A DNA stretch of 64,000 nucleotides from Epilithonimonas sp. JDS (GCF_021261315.1 NZ_JAJSAX010000009.1:59334-123333); one strand, 5' to 3'. Shown: positions 26,130-35,819, numbered from the stretch's first letter. The notes: a model not told the origin generated them from the sequence alone. A program made the numbers and translations.

Positions 26130-27194
26130 ATGAAAAAAATATCTAACACTTATAAAATGAATTGGTTCCAGCATTTCCTAATGATCTGCTCCGGAGGAAA
26201 TATTCATTTACTGAAAAAATCCCCAAGCGAATGGAACAAGTTTGCAGGTATTGGCGGAATCGTTTTGTTCACGGCCGTTTTTGCAACACTTTCCGCAGGT
26301 TATGCTATGTTTACAGTTTTTGATAATGTTTGGACAGCCGTTGCATTTGGACTTCTTTGGGGATTAATGATCTTTAATTTGGATAGATATATCGTTTCTT
26401 CCATCAAGAAAACCGGATCGTGGTGGAATCAAATATTAATGACAATTCCAAGATTGATTTTGGCGACATTTTTGGGAATCATTATTTCAAAACCTCTGGA
26501 GTTGAAGATTTTCGAAAAAGAAGTTAACAAACAACTGAACACCATTATCCAAAGAAATAAAAAACAACTTCAGGCAGAAATGAACGGAAGAATCCTGCAG
26601 CAATCAGGACCGTTTGACCAGGAGAAAAAGCAGATTCAAAATCAAATCAAGAATTATCAGGTCGCGTACGATTCGGCTTCTGTAGAATTGGAAAAAGAAA
26701 TTTTGGGAAAACAATCCGGTCTGACTAGCGGAAAAGTAGGTTTTGGAACCAACGCGAAACGAAAAGCAGAACTCAAAGAGCAAAAACGCCTCGACCTCGA
26801 AAATTATCAAAAACATCAACAGTCGAGACTGCAGTATCTGGATACGGAAATTTCGAAAGTTTACACCAACCTGGAAACCGAACGGAAATCGACGGAAACT
26901 TTCGAAGATAAATTCAACGGATTTGCCGCGCGATTGCAGGCTTTGGATGAGCTGGGAAAGAACTCTGCAATTATGGCTTTGGCAGCGAGTTTCATTATGG
27001 GACTCTTTATTTGTCTTGAGATTTCGCCGGTTTTGATCAAGTTAATTTCCCACGTTGGACCTTATGATTATCTATTGGAAAAAACTGAAAATGATTTTAG
27101 ATTATATTCAAAAGAAAAGATTACAAAAGGCAATTATCATACAGATTACCGGATTGAAGATTTCAAGGATCAATTAGACAAACGAAAAGGCTGA
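26130..27194 (+). CDS. DUF4407 domain membrane protein
   Basis: The protein has 354 residues from the ATG at 26130 (MKKISNTYKMNWFQHF). An in-frame TTG at 26115 would add five residues and is less likely. Two membrane helices lie close together at the N-terminus (about 37-58 and 62-82), another near 100-120, and a last one near 285-305. Between the third and fourth lies a long Lys/Glu/Gln-rich coiled coil (about 130-275). This is the layout of DUF4407 proteins, whose function is unknown. They are inferred to be membrane stress or mechanosensing proteins in Bacteroidetes. Confidence 0.88.
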   Translation: MKKISNTYKMNWFQHFLMICSGGNIHLLKKSPSEWNKFAGIGGIVLFTAVFATLSAGYAMFTVFDNVWTAVAFGLLWGLMIFNLDRYIVSSIKKTGSWWNQILMTIPRLILATFLGIIISKPLELKIFEKEVNKQLNTIIQRNKKQLQAEMNGRILQQSGPFDQEKKQIQNQIKNYQVAYDSASVELEKEILGKQSGLTSGKVGFGTNAKRKAELKEQKRLDLENYQKHQQSRLQYLDTEISKVYTNLETERKSTETFEDKFNGFAARLQALDELGKNSAIMALAASFIMGLFICLEISPVLIKLISHVGPYDYLLEKTENDFRLYSKEKITKGNYHTDYRIEDFKDQLDKRKG

Positions 27195-27211
27195 AAATCG
27201 CCTACAACACT

Positions 27212-27240
27212 ACCTTTCATTTAATTTGAAAGGGTCTTTG
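27212..27240 (+). terminator. possible terminator
   Basis: The short stem CCTTTCA with TGAAAGG lies 18 bp after the DUF4407 gene, with a weak T-rich tail (TCTTTG). Confidence 0.5.
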
Positions 27241-27301
27241 TTTATATTGGTTGATTTATTTCATAATATTAATTACATTTAGTAAAACAAAATCAGATAT
27301 T

Positions 27302-27895
27302 ATGAAAAACTTTACATTAGTCTTTATTATGCTTGTAAGCATTGCACTACCATCAACCGCAAAAGCGCAGGCAAGCGATCCTTTCTTAGGGCAGATCGCA
27401 TTCGTTCCATACAATTTTGTGCCTAAAAACTGGGCACCTTGTAATGGACAATTGCTATCAATAGCACAAAATAGTGCTCTTTTTTCACTGCTTGGTACCC
27501 AATATGGTGGAAATGGACAAACTACTTTTGCGCTACCCGATATGCGGGGAAGAATGCTGGTACACGAAGGTCAAAGCCCGGCAGGTGGCACAAATTACAC
27601 AATGGGACAAGTAGGTGGCGCAGAATCTGTTACGCTGCAGGTGACGCAAATGCCAGCACATTCTCACACTGTAAATGCAGTAAGTACGGACGGCAACCAA
27701 AATACACCCACCAATATGCTTCCAGCCGATACAAAAATCCTGGACAAAGAGTATTCTGACGCAGCAGCAAATACGACTATGAAATCTACGATGATAAATA
27801 CTGCCGGAGGAAGCCAGCCGCACGAGAACAGACCTCCCTTTATCACATTGAAATGTATTATTTCTTTGCAAGGTGTTTTCCCATCACAAAATTGA
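27302..27895 (+). CDS. tail-collar domain secreted protein (MdpB-type)
   Basis: The protein has 198 residues from the ATG at 27302. A signal peptide (MKNFTLVFIMLVSIALPSTAKAQA) is followed by a phage tail collar domain (about 24-120, GQIAFVPYNFVPKNWAPCNG ... GGNGQTTFALPDMRGR). Similar proteins, called microcystin-dependent protein or tail fibre protein in annotations, are common in bacteria outside prophages. Here no phage genes are near, so I regard it as a stand-alone secreted protein. It lies 5 bp before a T9SS substrate gene. Confidence 0.87.
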   Translation: MKNFTLVFIMLVSIALPSTAKAQASDPFLGQIAFVPYNFVPKNWAPCNGQLLSIAQNSALFSLLGTQYGGNGQTTFALPDMRGRMLVHEGQSPAGGTNYTMGQVGGAESVTLQVTQMPAHSHTVNAVSTDGNQNTPTNMLPADTKILDKEYSDAAANTTMKSTMINTAGGSQPHENRPPFITLKCIISLQGVFPSQN

Positions 27896-27900
27896 TAGAT

Positions 27901-28587
27901 ATGAAAATACTCTATCTAATGATTCTGGCAGTTGGAAGCTCAGCTTTTGCCCAGACAATTACATTTAAAAGTTGTTACTATCTGTTTGATGATCAGGTTT
28001 ATACTTTTAATAAAACGGGAGTTGACGGTAATAATAAGAACATCTACATCACAACACCTGTTACAGGCGATCAGAATTGCGGCGGCTTGGGAACTTGCGA
28101 ATTAAAAATCCAATGGAACAATGCTTTGACCAGATGGGAACTTCTTGCAGATGAAGGCAACGGAACTTTTGCGAATCCCTATTTGATTTATTATAATTCT
28201 ACCGGAAATAATAATGTTTCAAATCCTCCAGCTAATAATTTTGGAACGTGGGTTGAAAATACTGCAGATACTAATGGTACGTGTGGTGGAAACTTAACTG
28301 CCGCAAATTCCACAATGACTGGCGATGTACATTCCAGTTTTCTGGCATCTTCTGATCTTGTCAAATCAAAAATTCAGATTTTTCCAAATCCCGTTTCTGA
28401 TTTCATCAGTATTTCGGGTGTAGAAAATCCTGAAAGTATTGAAATTTACAATGTGGCCGGACAGTTGATTAAATCTGAAGAATTTAAATTAAGAACAAAT
28501 ATCTCTTCTCTAACGGCAGGCAATTATATATTAAAATTGAGAACAAAGAACTCAACGACACATGAGTTCAAATTCATAAAAAGATAA
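27901..28587 (+). CDS. T9SS type A sorting domain protein
   Basis: The protein has 228 residues from the ATG at 27901. A signal peptide covers about residues 1-18 (ends FAQ). A central region of roughly 130 residues has Asn/Gly-rich loops and no recognised domain. The C-terminal 70 residues form a type A sorting domain: IQIFPNPVSDFISISG, then IEIYNVAGQLIKS, and the final LTAGNYILKLRTKN. Such domains direct secretion by the type IX system of Bacteroidetes and are then cleaved. It is probably cotranscribed with the tail-collar gene. Confidence 0.9.
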   Translation: MKILYLMILAVGSSAFAQTITFKSCYYLFDDQVYTFNKTGVDGNNKNIYITTPVTGDQNCGGLGTCELKIQWNNALTRWELLADEGNGTFANPYLIYYNSTGNNNVSNPPANNFGTWVENTADTNGTCGGNLTAANSTMTGDVHSSFLASSDLVKSKIQIFPNPVSDFISISGVENPESIEIYNVAGQLIKSEEFKLRTNISSLTAGNYILKLRTKNSTTHEFKFIKR

Positions 28588-28611
28588 AAATTTTATCTAA
28601 TTTAAAGAAGA

Positions 28612-28638
28612 AAAGCTTCCAAATCGGAAGCTTTATTT
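28612..28638. terminator. bidirectional terminator
   Basis: A perfect 9-bp hairpin (AAAGCTTCC with GGAAGCTTT, 5-nt loop) lies between the converging T9SS substrate gene and the small hypothetical gene at 28637, with an A-rich left and a T-rich right flank. Confidence 0.8.
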
Positions 28639-28984
28639 ATTTTAATTCGCCCACCACAAAAGGTTCGGCGGCATCTTCGTTGTAATCTCGTACAAACCCA
28701 ATCTCTTTTGATTTTGTAATTTCAGATTTAGATGTTCCGGAAAATCCATCCCCAAAATCGATACTGAAGTCGATGTAAGTTAATTTATTTCTTGTAAACT
28801 TCATCATATTGAAGACAAGAATAATGTTTTTTTCTTTAAGATTTTTCTGTAAACTCAGTAGATCTCTCTTTGTCATTTCCTTATTAAAAACAACGGCTAT
28901 CACTTTCTTATTGGAAGTGAAAGAAAGCATACCAAATATAAGAAATGATAAAAATAGTAAGGAAAATATTCTGGATCTCTTCAC
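28637..28984 (-). CDS. small secreted hypothetical protein
   Basis: The protein has 115 residues. An N-terminal hydrophobic signal or anchor is present (FSLLFLSFLIFGMLSF). The rest resembles a short alpha/beta repeat with EMTKRDLLSLQKNLKEKNI, a pattern also found in C-terminal regions of some Bacteroidetes M56-family (BlaR1-like) peptidases. I cannot name its role. Its start is 13 bp inside a stretch that has no other gene until 29230, and its stop is shared with the bidirectional terminator region. Confidence 0.75.
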   Translation of the reverse strand: MKRSRIFSLLFLSFLIFGMLSFTSNKKVIAVVFNKEMTKRDLLSLQKNLKEKNIILVFNMMKFTRNKLTYIDFSIDFGDGFSGTSKSEITKSKEIGFVRDYNEDAAEPFVVGELK

Positions 28985-29229
28985 GGCAAAAAACTAAGTT
29001 GCAAATTTAGAAAATCTCTAACAATAATTGCGCCTTTTATCTTTGTTTTTATTATTAATGACATTAAAATATTAAATAACTAATTATTTATCAAATTTAA
29101 TTTTAAGTTATTGATAATCAATATTTTAATTTGCAGTGTAATACATTGTAAATGTTAAAAAATTAAATGAACGTTTGTTTTTAAAAAAAAATTAATAACT
29201 TCGTCAACCTAATTTTAAAATTTATTATT
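28985..29229. other. AT-rich intergenic region
   Basis: The region is very AT-rich. A -7-like box TATCTTTG at 29038-29045 could start a long leader for the T9SS gene at 29230, and a nearer TAACTTCG at about 29193 is a weaker alternative. No gene, RNA or repeat is visible. Confidence 0.4.
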
Positions 29230-30132
29230 ATGAAAGGAATTTTATCTTTTTCTTTAACAGCTGTAATGGCTTTTTCTGCTTATTCACAAAGTCTATGGAC
29301 TGATACATTTGAAACGTACAATGTCGGTAATCTTGGAACTCAAGGCGGATGGGCTAGAGACGGTGGAGGTACAGCTAGCTGGACTCAAGTAGCAACTATT
29401 GATGCGGCACATGGGAAGTCGCTTAAATTGGCAAGTACTGCAGCTAACGAAGGTGTTTGGCACTACCATACAACTAATTGGGATTCTAAAAGTAGCGCAA
29501 ATAATATTTTTGTCTTAGAATTTGATTATTACACTGGAACTGGTGGAGCTGGCGGAGCAGGTGTAGTACAGATCTATGATGTAGACGCAGGATTTGAATC
29601 ACCATTTGAGATAGGTTGGAGCCAGGATGATGGTTATTTATATGTTGCTGATCAGGTTGACGGAGAAATATTAGTAGATGCAGTGACTACTAATACTTGG
29701 TACCATATCAAAGCTGCTTATGACACAACTACGGGAGAGATTAAAGTAAAAGTTGGGAATAACGAGATTGTAAGTTATTTTGGTACTCCAGGTTTGGCAC
29801 CACAAGAATTGGATGTTTTGCTTGCAGGAATTACAACGGCAGGATTTGATAATATTACAACTACTGCAACGAATGTTGATCCATTCTTAGCTGTTTCTGA
29901 CGTTGCTAAAAAATCAATAGTATCTGTTTTCCCAAATCCGGCAACTGATGTTATCAATGTAAAATCTGACAGCAAAATCGCTCAGGTTTCTATCTACGAT
30001 GCTTCTGGTAAAGCTGTAAAAACAACGACTGAAACTACTATTAATGTAGAAAACCTTGCCAAAGGTACTTATGTAGTTAGCATCAAATATGCTGATGGAA
30101 GTACAGAAAGCAAAAAAGTTATTAAAGACTAA
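29230..30132 (+). CDS. T9SS type A sorting domain protein, jelly-roll type
   Basis: The protein has 300 residues. A signal peptide covers about 1-19 (ends YSQ). A beta-rich domain (about 25-200), rich in Gly, Trp and Asp, looks like a concanavalin-like jelly roll (SLWTDTFETYNVGNLGTQGG at its start). The C-terminal sorting domain (about 230-300) has SVFPNPATDVINVKS, AQVSIYDASGKAVKT and a final GTYVVSIKYADG. It is a likely surface-exposed or secreted adhesin or binding protein. No partner enzymes are adjacent. Confidence 0.9.
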   Translation: MKGILSFSLTAVMAFSAYSQSLWTDTFETYNVGNLGTQGGWARDGGGTASWTQVATIDAAHGKSLKLASTAANEGVWHYHTTNWDSKSSANNIFVLEFDYYTGTGGAGGAGVVQIYDVDAGFESPFEIGWSQDDGYLYVADQVDGEILVDAVTTNTWYHIKAAYDTTTGEIKVKVGNNEIVSYFGTPGLAPQELDVLLAGITTAGFDNITTTATNVDPFLAVSDVAKKSIVSVFPNPATDVINVKSDSKIAQVSIYDASGKAVKTTTETTINVENLAKGTYVVSIKYADGSTESKKVIKD

Positions 30133-30152
30133 TATCTTTATAAATAAAAATG

Positions 30153-30182
30153 AAAGGCTACAAAATTTGTAGCCTTTTTTTA
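30153..30182 (+). terminator. rho-independent terminator
   Basis: An inverted repeat (AAAGGCTACAAA with TTTGTAGCCTTT) is followed by a long T run, 21 bp after the T9SS protein gene. Confidence 0.85.
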
Positions 30183-30220
30183 TGAATTGTACTTAAGATT
30201 TGTAAGCAAAATACTTGAGA

Positions 30221-31681
30221 CTAAAAAGAATAATTCGGAGCTTCCTGTGTGATAATGACATCGTGCGGATGCGATTCTTTCAGGCCGCTTCCGGTAATCA
30301 TTACCAATTTCGAATCTTTCTGCAATGCTTCAATATCTTTGGCGCCACAATAGCCCATTCCGGCACGTAAACCACCAGTCAGTTGGAAAATCACATCTTC
30401 CAGTTTTCCTTTGTGAGGTACTCGACCTTCAATGCCTTCTGGAACAAATTTCTTTGCCTCGCTTTGGAAATATCTTTCTTTTCCGCCACGTTTCATAGCA
30501 GACAAACTTCCCATTCCCTGGTAAGATTTGAATTTTCTGCCTTGGAAAATGATTTCTTCTCCCGGAGCTTCATCTGTTCCTGCAAGGAGAGAACCTAGCA
30601 TTACTGCGCCAGCGCCACTTGCGATGGCTTTTACAATGTCTCCGGAAAGTTTGATTCCGCCATCAGCGATAACGGTAACGTTTTTCTTTTTAGCAAATTC
30701 GTAAACGTTGTAGATTGCAGAAAGTTGAGGAACGCCGACACCTGCAACAACTCTGGTTGTACAGATGGAACCTGGACCAACACCGACTTTAAGGACGTTT
30801 GCGCCAGCTTTTATTAAATCTTTAGCCGCTTCAGCAGTAACGATGTTTCCACCAACAATATCTAGGTCTGGGAATGTTTTTCTGATTTCAGAGATTTTAT
30901 CCAAAACACCTTTCGAATGTCCGTGAGCTGAATCGATTGCGACGATGTCAACACCAGCTTTTACAAGGGCTGTGATTCTTTCAATCGTATCTTCGCCAAC
31001 ACCAACGCCGGCTCCAACGATAAGACGCCCGTTTTGGTCTTTGTTCGCATTTGGATATTCTAATTGATTGTCGATATCCTTAATCGTAATCAGTCCAACC
31101 AGTTTGTTTTTTTTGTCTACGATAGGAAGTTTCTCGATTCTGTTTTTTAGCAAAATTTCTTTCGCAGTTTCCAGATTCGTGGTTTTGTCAGAAGTGATGA
31201 GGTTGTTTTTTGTCATTATCTCTTCCACTTTCACTTCAAGGTTTTCTTGATATTTCACATCTCTGTTGGTAATAATTCCAATCAATGTATTGCTTTTATC
31301 AACTACGGGAAGTCCGGAAATTTTGTATTCGGCCATTAATGCTTTCGCTTCGGCTAATGTGTGGTCTTTGGAAAGTGTTACTGGGTCGGCAATCATTCCG
31401 TTTTCGGAACGCTTCACGCTGTTGACTTGTGCGGCCTGTTCCGCAATCGTCATATTTTTATGGATGAATCCAAGACCGCCAACTCGTGCGAGTGCAATGG
31501 CCAAATCTGCTTCTGTCACAGTATCCATTGCTGCGGAAACTATGGGAACATTGAGCGAAATTTTGTCTGTGAGTCTGGATTTGAGGGAAACCTGGTTAGG
31601 TAAAACTTCTGAATAAGAAGGGACTAATAGAACGTCATCGAAAGTGATGGCTGTCTCTACAATTTTGTTATGAATAGACAT
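30221..31681 (-). CDS. guaB: IMP dehydrogenase
   Basis: This 486-residue enzyme catalyses the NAD-dependent conversion of IMP to XMP, the committed step of guanine nucleotide synthesis. Two CBS domains (about 95-205) interrupt the TIM barrel, as usual, and regulate activity by binding adenine nucleotides. The catalytic Cys is in [15 protein letters not shown] (C307). The mobile flap RGGKERYFQ and [10 protein letters not shown] are present. Length matches the family. A minus-strand promoter box lies at 31696. Confidence 0.98.
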   Translation of the reverse strand: MSIHNKIVETAITFDDVLLVPSYSEVLPNQVSLKSRLTDKISLNVPIVSAAMDTVTEADLAIALARVGGLGFIHKNMTIAEQAAQVNSVKRSENGMIADPVTLSKDHTLAEAKALMAEYKISGLPVVDKSNTLIGIITNRDVKYQENLEVKVEEIMTKNNLITSDKTTNLETAKEILLKNRIEKLPIVDKKNKLVGLITIKDIDNQLEYPNANKDQNGRLIVGAGVGVGEDTIERITALVKAGVDIVAIDSAHGHSKGVLDKISEIRKTFPDLDIVGGNIVTAEAAKDLIKAGANVLKVGVGPGSICTTRVVAGVGVPQLSAIYNVYEFAKKKNVTVIADGGIKLSGDIVKAIASGAGAVMLGSLLAGTDEAPGEEIIFQGRKFKSYQGMGSLSAMKRGGKERYFQSEAKKFVPEGIEGRVPHKGKLEDVIFQLTGGLRAGMGYCGAKDIEALQKDSKLVMITGSGLKESHPHDVIITQEAPNYSF

Positions 31682-31695
31682 CTTTACTTTCTGTG

Positions 31696-31703
31696 CAAAA
31701 TTA
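31696..31703 (-). promoter_or_regulatory. candidate guaB -7 box
   Basis: On the minus strand TAATTTTG matches TAnnTTTG and ends 15 nt before the guaB ATG. No clear -33 TTTG is seen. Confidence 0.45.
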
Positions 31704-31827
31704 AGCTATTTTTATTGAATTTGAAAGCACCCTAATTTATTTGATAAATAATTAATATTACTTAAGCGATGTTCAAAAACAGAATATTTTATTACTTTGT
31801 GATTTAATTTTTTAATAAATCAAATAA

Positions 31828-32478
31828 ATGAGGAATTTTAATAATAGAGAAAAAGAAATTTTAAAAAATTTGGTAAAATTTTCAGAAACTGGGTTGGAAA
31901 ATTCAGGATCTTTTTTCAATAAGACAGTCTTTACGAATTTAAAAAAAAGAGCTTTAATTTTATTGCCCCCAGAAAAAAAAGCAATTTTTTATATCGATGC
32001 ACATAGATTCAGTGATGAAAAATACTCTAGAAAAGAATTACACGAAATAATAGAAACTTTTCTTCTTTTAAATTTATTAATCAAAGAAAATTACATCTCA
32101 TTTTTAGCTGTTAAAACTCCAACCAATGTATATCCTTACATTGAAAATGTAAAAAAAGTGATAGAAATAAATGAAAACAACAATTTGTTTCTAACTGACA
32201 AAATACATTTAAAACCCTCGAACGCAGAATATTTGTATTCTGATGATGATATAATTTATAAGGGTATTGAAATTTCTAGTATGATGGATTTTGATTTAAT
32301 GTATATGATTCTTGATGGGGTTCTTTTTGTATCTGAAGATTTGCGATTTTACGTAAATAATGATTTTAAATCAAAGGAGGAGAGTAGAGAAATCTTTAAT
32401 AAAAACTTATCTATTTTAAGTTTAATTTTGGCAATTATATTAGGTCTTTTCGGAATTTATAATCCATTTAAAAGCTGA
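31828..32478 (+). CDS. hypothetical protein with C-terminal membrane segment
   Basis: The protein has 216 residues, is strongly AT-rich, and is more Asn/Ile/Lys-biased than its neighbours. There is no signal peptide. A single hydrophobic segment is at the C-terminus (LSILSLILAIILGLFGIYNPF), so it is probably tail-anchored with the bulk in the cytoplasm. The N-terminal part is helical and charged. No domain is recognised. Its base composition and its position as a lone gene between guaB and a BamA-like gene suggest an accessory gene. Confidence 0.75.
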   Translation: MRNFNNREKEILKNLVKFSETGLENSGSFFNKTVFTNLKKRALILLPPEKKAIFYIDAHRFSDEKYSRKELHEIIETFLLLNLLIKENYISFLAVKTPTNVYPYIENVKKVIEINENNNLFLTDKIHLKPSNAEYLYSDDDIIYKGIEISSMMDFDLMYMILDGVLFVSEDLRFYVNNDFKSKEESREIFNKNLSILSLILAIILGLFGIYNPFKS

Positions 32479-32624
32479 GTTTTTAGAGAGTCTTTGAATA
32501 CAATAGTACAAAAAAGTTTTGAACAACTTAATTGCTGAATATTTTTATTATAGAGATACCTGTTTGCTTGAATTTTATATCCCACTATTATAAAAAAAAA
32601 GTGAGATTAAGCTCCTAAAAAATT

Positions 32625-34235
32625 CTAAAACCGACTAAGAATTCCCCAATGGATTTTTATCTCATTGAATTTGAATGGATTACCAAATTGGTTTCCGTTA
32701 GAAATCTGGAAACTCATCAAACCGACGGGAAGAAAAAAGTTGAAACCGAGACCTAAACTATACAATTTCGGTGAGATTCCCAAGGCTTTGTTGGACATTT
32801 GGCCGTACTGCGCGAAGAGGTCGAAAAAGGCTTGGTCATTGACGAGATAGCGATATTCGGCGCCGGCAAATGCGTAGAAATCGCTGATGAGACTCTGCTC
32901 GTTGAAACCGCGCATCGAGTTCCAACCGCCAAACCTAAAAAGTTCATTTGTGGAAAGTTCGTTCTTGGCGCTGAGCAATGCGGACTCGGCTTTCACGTTG
33001 AGGTAGTGGTTTCCGGAGAGATTGAAGTTGTGTTCGGCGAAAAGGAAATATCGGATTTGGTCAAATTTTTCTTGCGTGTCGTCGTAGTTCGTCTTCAGGA
33101 AATCGGCTTCCACACGGATATTGCTTTTGTTGATGAACAGCGGAATGTCGCTTCCTTCCTGATATTGATACCACAGTCCAATCCCTTTTTTGCTGTAATC
33201 ACGACCGCCTGTGTAGAGCGAATCCAAAATCGCCGATGACTCGAAAGTGCCTTTGAGACCGAGTTTTTGACGTGGCGAAAGGTGATAGTAAACTGCGGGC
33301 AAAAATTTCACATTCGCAAAAGTGGAGTCTTGGCGGAAAATATTGACGTTAACATTAAGACCGACATTGCTTCCAAACGTGTACGGAATGTCGGTTTGCA
33401 TATCGAAAGTCTGGCCTTTGTCGGGATTTCTTTGCCAGTAAACGCCGATGCTTTCGAAGCTGTTGAACATATTTTTGAGCTGGACATTCAAGGTTCCGTT
33501 GACGGTGAATTTTTCGGTTTTGTCGTTTCCGAAGCCAATCATTCCGTCGAACGTGTTGGTTTTCTTCTTTTGTGTAAAGAGAAAAACCTGCGTGGAATCC
33601 TTTGTAAATAAAGTCTGAGGAGGTTTTTCCAAAGTCACGAACTGGTGATTTTGCAAAGCCTGATTCATCGAAACCAGATTTTTATCTTCGTAATTTTTGC
33701 CGACATATTCTTTGTTCAAAGCTTTAACGAATTGTTTCGGTAAACGCGTGTAGCCTTTGTAAACAATAGCGTCGATTTTCCTTTGAGATGATGTTACGAC
33801 GGAGATTTTGACCGTCGGAATCCCATTTTCCATTTTCTGGAATTTGGTTTTCACACGGTTGAAGGCAAAACCTTTGTTCCGATATTTTTGATTGATGTTC
33901 TTCTTGAGTGAATCTAGGTTTTTGGTGTAGAGCTCGTTTTTGTGAAGCTTTAAATCTGAAACCAATGAATCTGAGAATTTGACATTGGCTTTGTTGAAAT
34001 TTGGGCCTTTGTCGTAATAGATTTCGGTGCGGTTTTCTATTTTTTTGACGTCTTTCAGTTCTGTGAAAAAGTAGGAGTTCTCGGTTAAGGAATCCAAAAA
34101 CTTGACTGCTTTCGCGGAGTCTGAAACGATTTTTTTGGTATTGGTTTCTTTGTCGATGAGCCAATACTCTTTTTTCTGCGCGTTGATTGAACCACAAAAG
34201 GCACAAAAGAGAAACAGGAATGTTATGTTTTTCAA
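32625..34235 (-). CDS. BamA/TamA-like outer-membrane protein
   Basis: The protein has 536 residues from a TTG start at 34235, which opens into a signal peptide (KNITFLFLFCAFCGSINAQ). An in-frame ATG at 34304 would add 23 charged residues before it and is less likely. The N-terminal part (about 30-190) contains POTRA-like periplasmic repeats. The C-terminal half is rich in alternating amphipathic strands with Gly/Tyr/Asn, typical of a 16-strand Omp85-like barrel, ending LSRF. It could assist outer-membrane protein or lipid export. It lacks an adjacent TamB partner. Confidence 0.85.
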   Translation of the reverse strand: MKNITFLFLFCAFCGSINAQKKEYWLIDKETNTKKIVSDSAKAVKFLDSLTENSYFFTELKDVKKIENRTEIYYDKGPNFNKANVKFSDSLVSDLKLHKNELYTKNLDSLKKNINQKYRNKGFAFNRVKTKFQKMENGIPTVKISVVTSSQRKIDAIVYKGYTRLPKQFVKALNKEYVGKNYEDKNLVSMNQALQNHQFVTLEKPPQTLFTKDSTQVFLFTQKKKTNTFDGMIGFGNDKTEKFTVNGTLNVQLKNMFNSFESIGVYWQRNPDKGQTFDMQTDIPYTFGSNVGLNVNVNIFRQDSTFANVKFLPAVYYHLSPRQKLGLKGTFESSAILDSLYTGGRDYSKKGIGLWYQYQEGSDIPLFINKSNIRVEADFLKTNYDDTQEKFDQIRYFLFAEHNFNLSGNHYLNVKAESALLSAKNELSTNELFRFGGWNSMRGFNEQSLISDFYAFAGAEYRYLVNDQAFFDLFAQYGQMSNKALGISPKLYSLGLGFNFFLPVGLMSFQISNGNQFGNPFKFNEIKIHWGILSRF

Positions 34236-34341
34236 AAGATTACAAAAGAAAGTGTCTTCGATTTTTATCTTTTTTTTTCTTGATATATCGAACTTTATAA
34301 ACATTATACTTTTGTGACTTTTGTGGTTATATAACAGAAAA

Positions 34342-35136
34342 TCAATCCATTTTATTGTATTTCTTCATCAGATTCTCGTACGTGCCTTGCGGGAGAATCC
34401 ATTTGAGCGGAACGCCAATCTTTTGTCCGAATTTCCCGAAATAATAGTGCGCTTTCCACTTTGATTTTCCTAAAAGTCCATCAATGTAAACCGCAACATC
34501 CAAAGGTTCGGTGCCTTCGCCAACGTGTGAATTCATCAAAGCGTAAACTTTATCGAACACACTTTTATAAGGTTCGGAAACTTTTGTTCTGACTCGGTTT
34601 TCTGCAATATTCGTTTTGATATCGCCCAAATGAAGCGAGCAAACGTGGATATTCCAAGGGTAAACTTCGTAACGCATCGCTTCCGTCACTTTGTCCAAAG
34701 CAGATTTTGAAGCGGAATAGAAACCTCGGAAAGGCAATCCCATTTCGGAACCGATGCTGGAAACATTGATAATTTTCCCTGATTTCTGTTCACGCATTTT
34801 TGGTAAAACAGCGGTCATCATCTGGACAGAACCAATCAAATTAAGATTGAATAATTTCGTAATATCTTCTTTCGTAGAGTCTTCAACCGAGCCAACCATT
34901 CCCATTCCGGCGTTGTTGATGAGCACCTCGATTCTGGTTTCTGTTTTCAGGATTTCAGAAATGGCGTTGTCGATTTGGTCTTTGTCGGTAATGTCTGTCG
35001 GAATCGAAACGAAATAATCCGAACTCACAGATTTTCTGCTCAGTCCGTAAACTTTGTACCCTTTCTTCCCGAAATATTCTGCCAGCGCAAATCCAATTCC
35101 GGATGAGGTGCCTGTGATGATGATGGTTTTTGACAT
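34342..35136 (-). CDS. SDR family oxidoreductase
   Basis: This 264-residue classical short-chain dehydrogenase/reductase has a Rossmann fold. The cofactor motif TGTSSGIG is at residues 8-15. NNAGMG is at about 77-82. The catalytic Tyr-x3-Lys is in YSASKSA (about 142-148), with a preceding Ser in NVSSIGSE. It probably uses NAD(P)H to reduce or oxidise an alcohol or ketone, and the substrate cannot be deduced. The next gene upstream on this strand ends at 35137, with no spacing, so the two could be cotranscribed. Confidence 0.93.
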   Translation of the reverse strand: MSKTIIITGTSSGIGFALAEYFGKKGYKVYGLSRKSVSSDYFVSIPTDITDKDQIDNAISEILKTETRIEVLINNAGMGMVGSVEDSTKEDITKLFNLNLIGSVQMMTAVLPKMREQKSGKIINVSSIGSEMGLPFRGFYSASKSALDKVTEAMRYEVYPWNIHVCSLHLGDIKTNIAENRVRTKVSEPYKSVFDKVYALMNSHVGEGTEPLDVAVYIDGLLGKSKWKAHYYFGKFGQKIGVPLKWILPQGTYENLMKKYNKMD

Positions 35137-35808
35137 TTAGAAATTAAAAGATTTTTTTGAATTAGGAATTTTGATTTCGTTCTTTCCCATTTTGTACTCG
35201 TTCATTTTGATTAATTTGGGAAGTTTGTGCGTGAATTCTTTATAATAATTTTCTGGAATTTTTCTGTCCGAGCCATCATCACAATCCGAATATTCTTCGC
35301 TTACAATGACTTTCCCAGTTGAAAAATTGATTTCATCAGAATAATTAAATTCGCAAGTATCATCAAATTTTACCAAAGCACCAATCAGATAAAAATCACC
35401 ATTCTGAAATCGATAGGTGTTTTTTGAAGTCACTGTATGTCGGGAATTTGAAAAATAAGATTGAAAAATTACCAAACAATTATTTTTGATGGTCAATTCC
35501 AATTCGTTGCCTTCGGGATAGAATCCTTCTTTGCTGTCAAATATCAAATTAGAATTCTCTTTCCATATTTTCAATTTGCCATTGACGTTTTTTAGAATAT
35601 AAAACTTTCTTACAAGTCCAGGAGATTCTGAGTCAGGTGTTTTATCTGTATTGAAAACGATGACTGTTTCGTCTTTTCCATCTTTGTCCAAGTCGCCTTT
35701 TGTTTCCAAGATTTTCTCGTAACCTTTTGGGATTATGAAATCTTTCAATTCCTGAGAATATGAAAATGTGAAAAGAAATATGACTAAAAAAGAAAGTATT
35801 TTTTTCAT
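35137..35808 (-). CDS. secreted hypothetical protein with Asp-rich repeat-like motif
   Basis: The protein has 223 residues. A signal peptide is present (MKKILSFLVIFLFTFSYSQ). Shortly after it comes KGDLDKDGKDETVIVFN, a calcium-binding FG-GAP/VCBS-like motif (D-x-D-x-D-G). Otherwise it is a small beta-rich periplasmic protein with two Cys (TCEFNYSDE and SDCDDG). Function is not known. It precedes the SDR gene on the same strand with no gap and follows another secreted hypothetical by about 11 bp. Confidence 0.8.
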   Translation of the reverse strand: MKKILSFLVIFLFTFSYSQELKDFIIPKGYEKILETKGDLDKDGKDETVIVFNTDKTPDSESPGLVRKFYILKNVNGKLKIWKENSNLIFDSKEGFYPEGNELELTIKNNCLVIFQSYFSNSRHTVTSKNTYRFQNGDFYLIGALVKFDDTCEFNYSDEINFSTGKVIVSEEYSDCDDGSDRKIPENYYKEFTHKLPKLIKMNEYKMGKNEIKIPNSKKSFNF

Positions 35809-35819
35809 TGAGTTACATT

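Noticed and set aside
27302..27895. Prophage remnant
   Set aside because: Only a tail-collar domain is present; no integrase, capsid, terminase or att-like repeats are near, and the protein has a signal peptide.
32579..32624. Terminator for the BamA-like gene (TCCCACT ... AGTGAGA)
   Set aside because: The stem is short and the run of A is inside the loop region, so the case is too weak to list as a feature.
33267..33611. Plus-strand open frames inside the BamA-like gene
   Set aside because: They are in the opposite strand of a clear beta-barrel gene and have no start context or recognisable domain.
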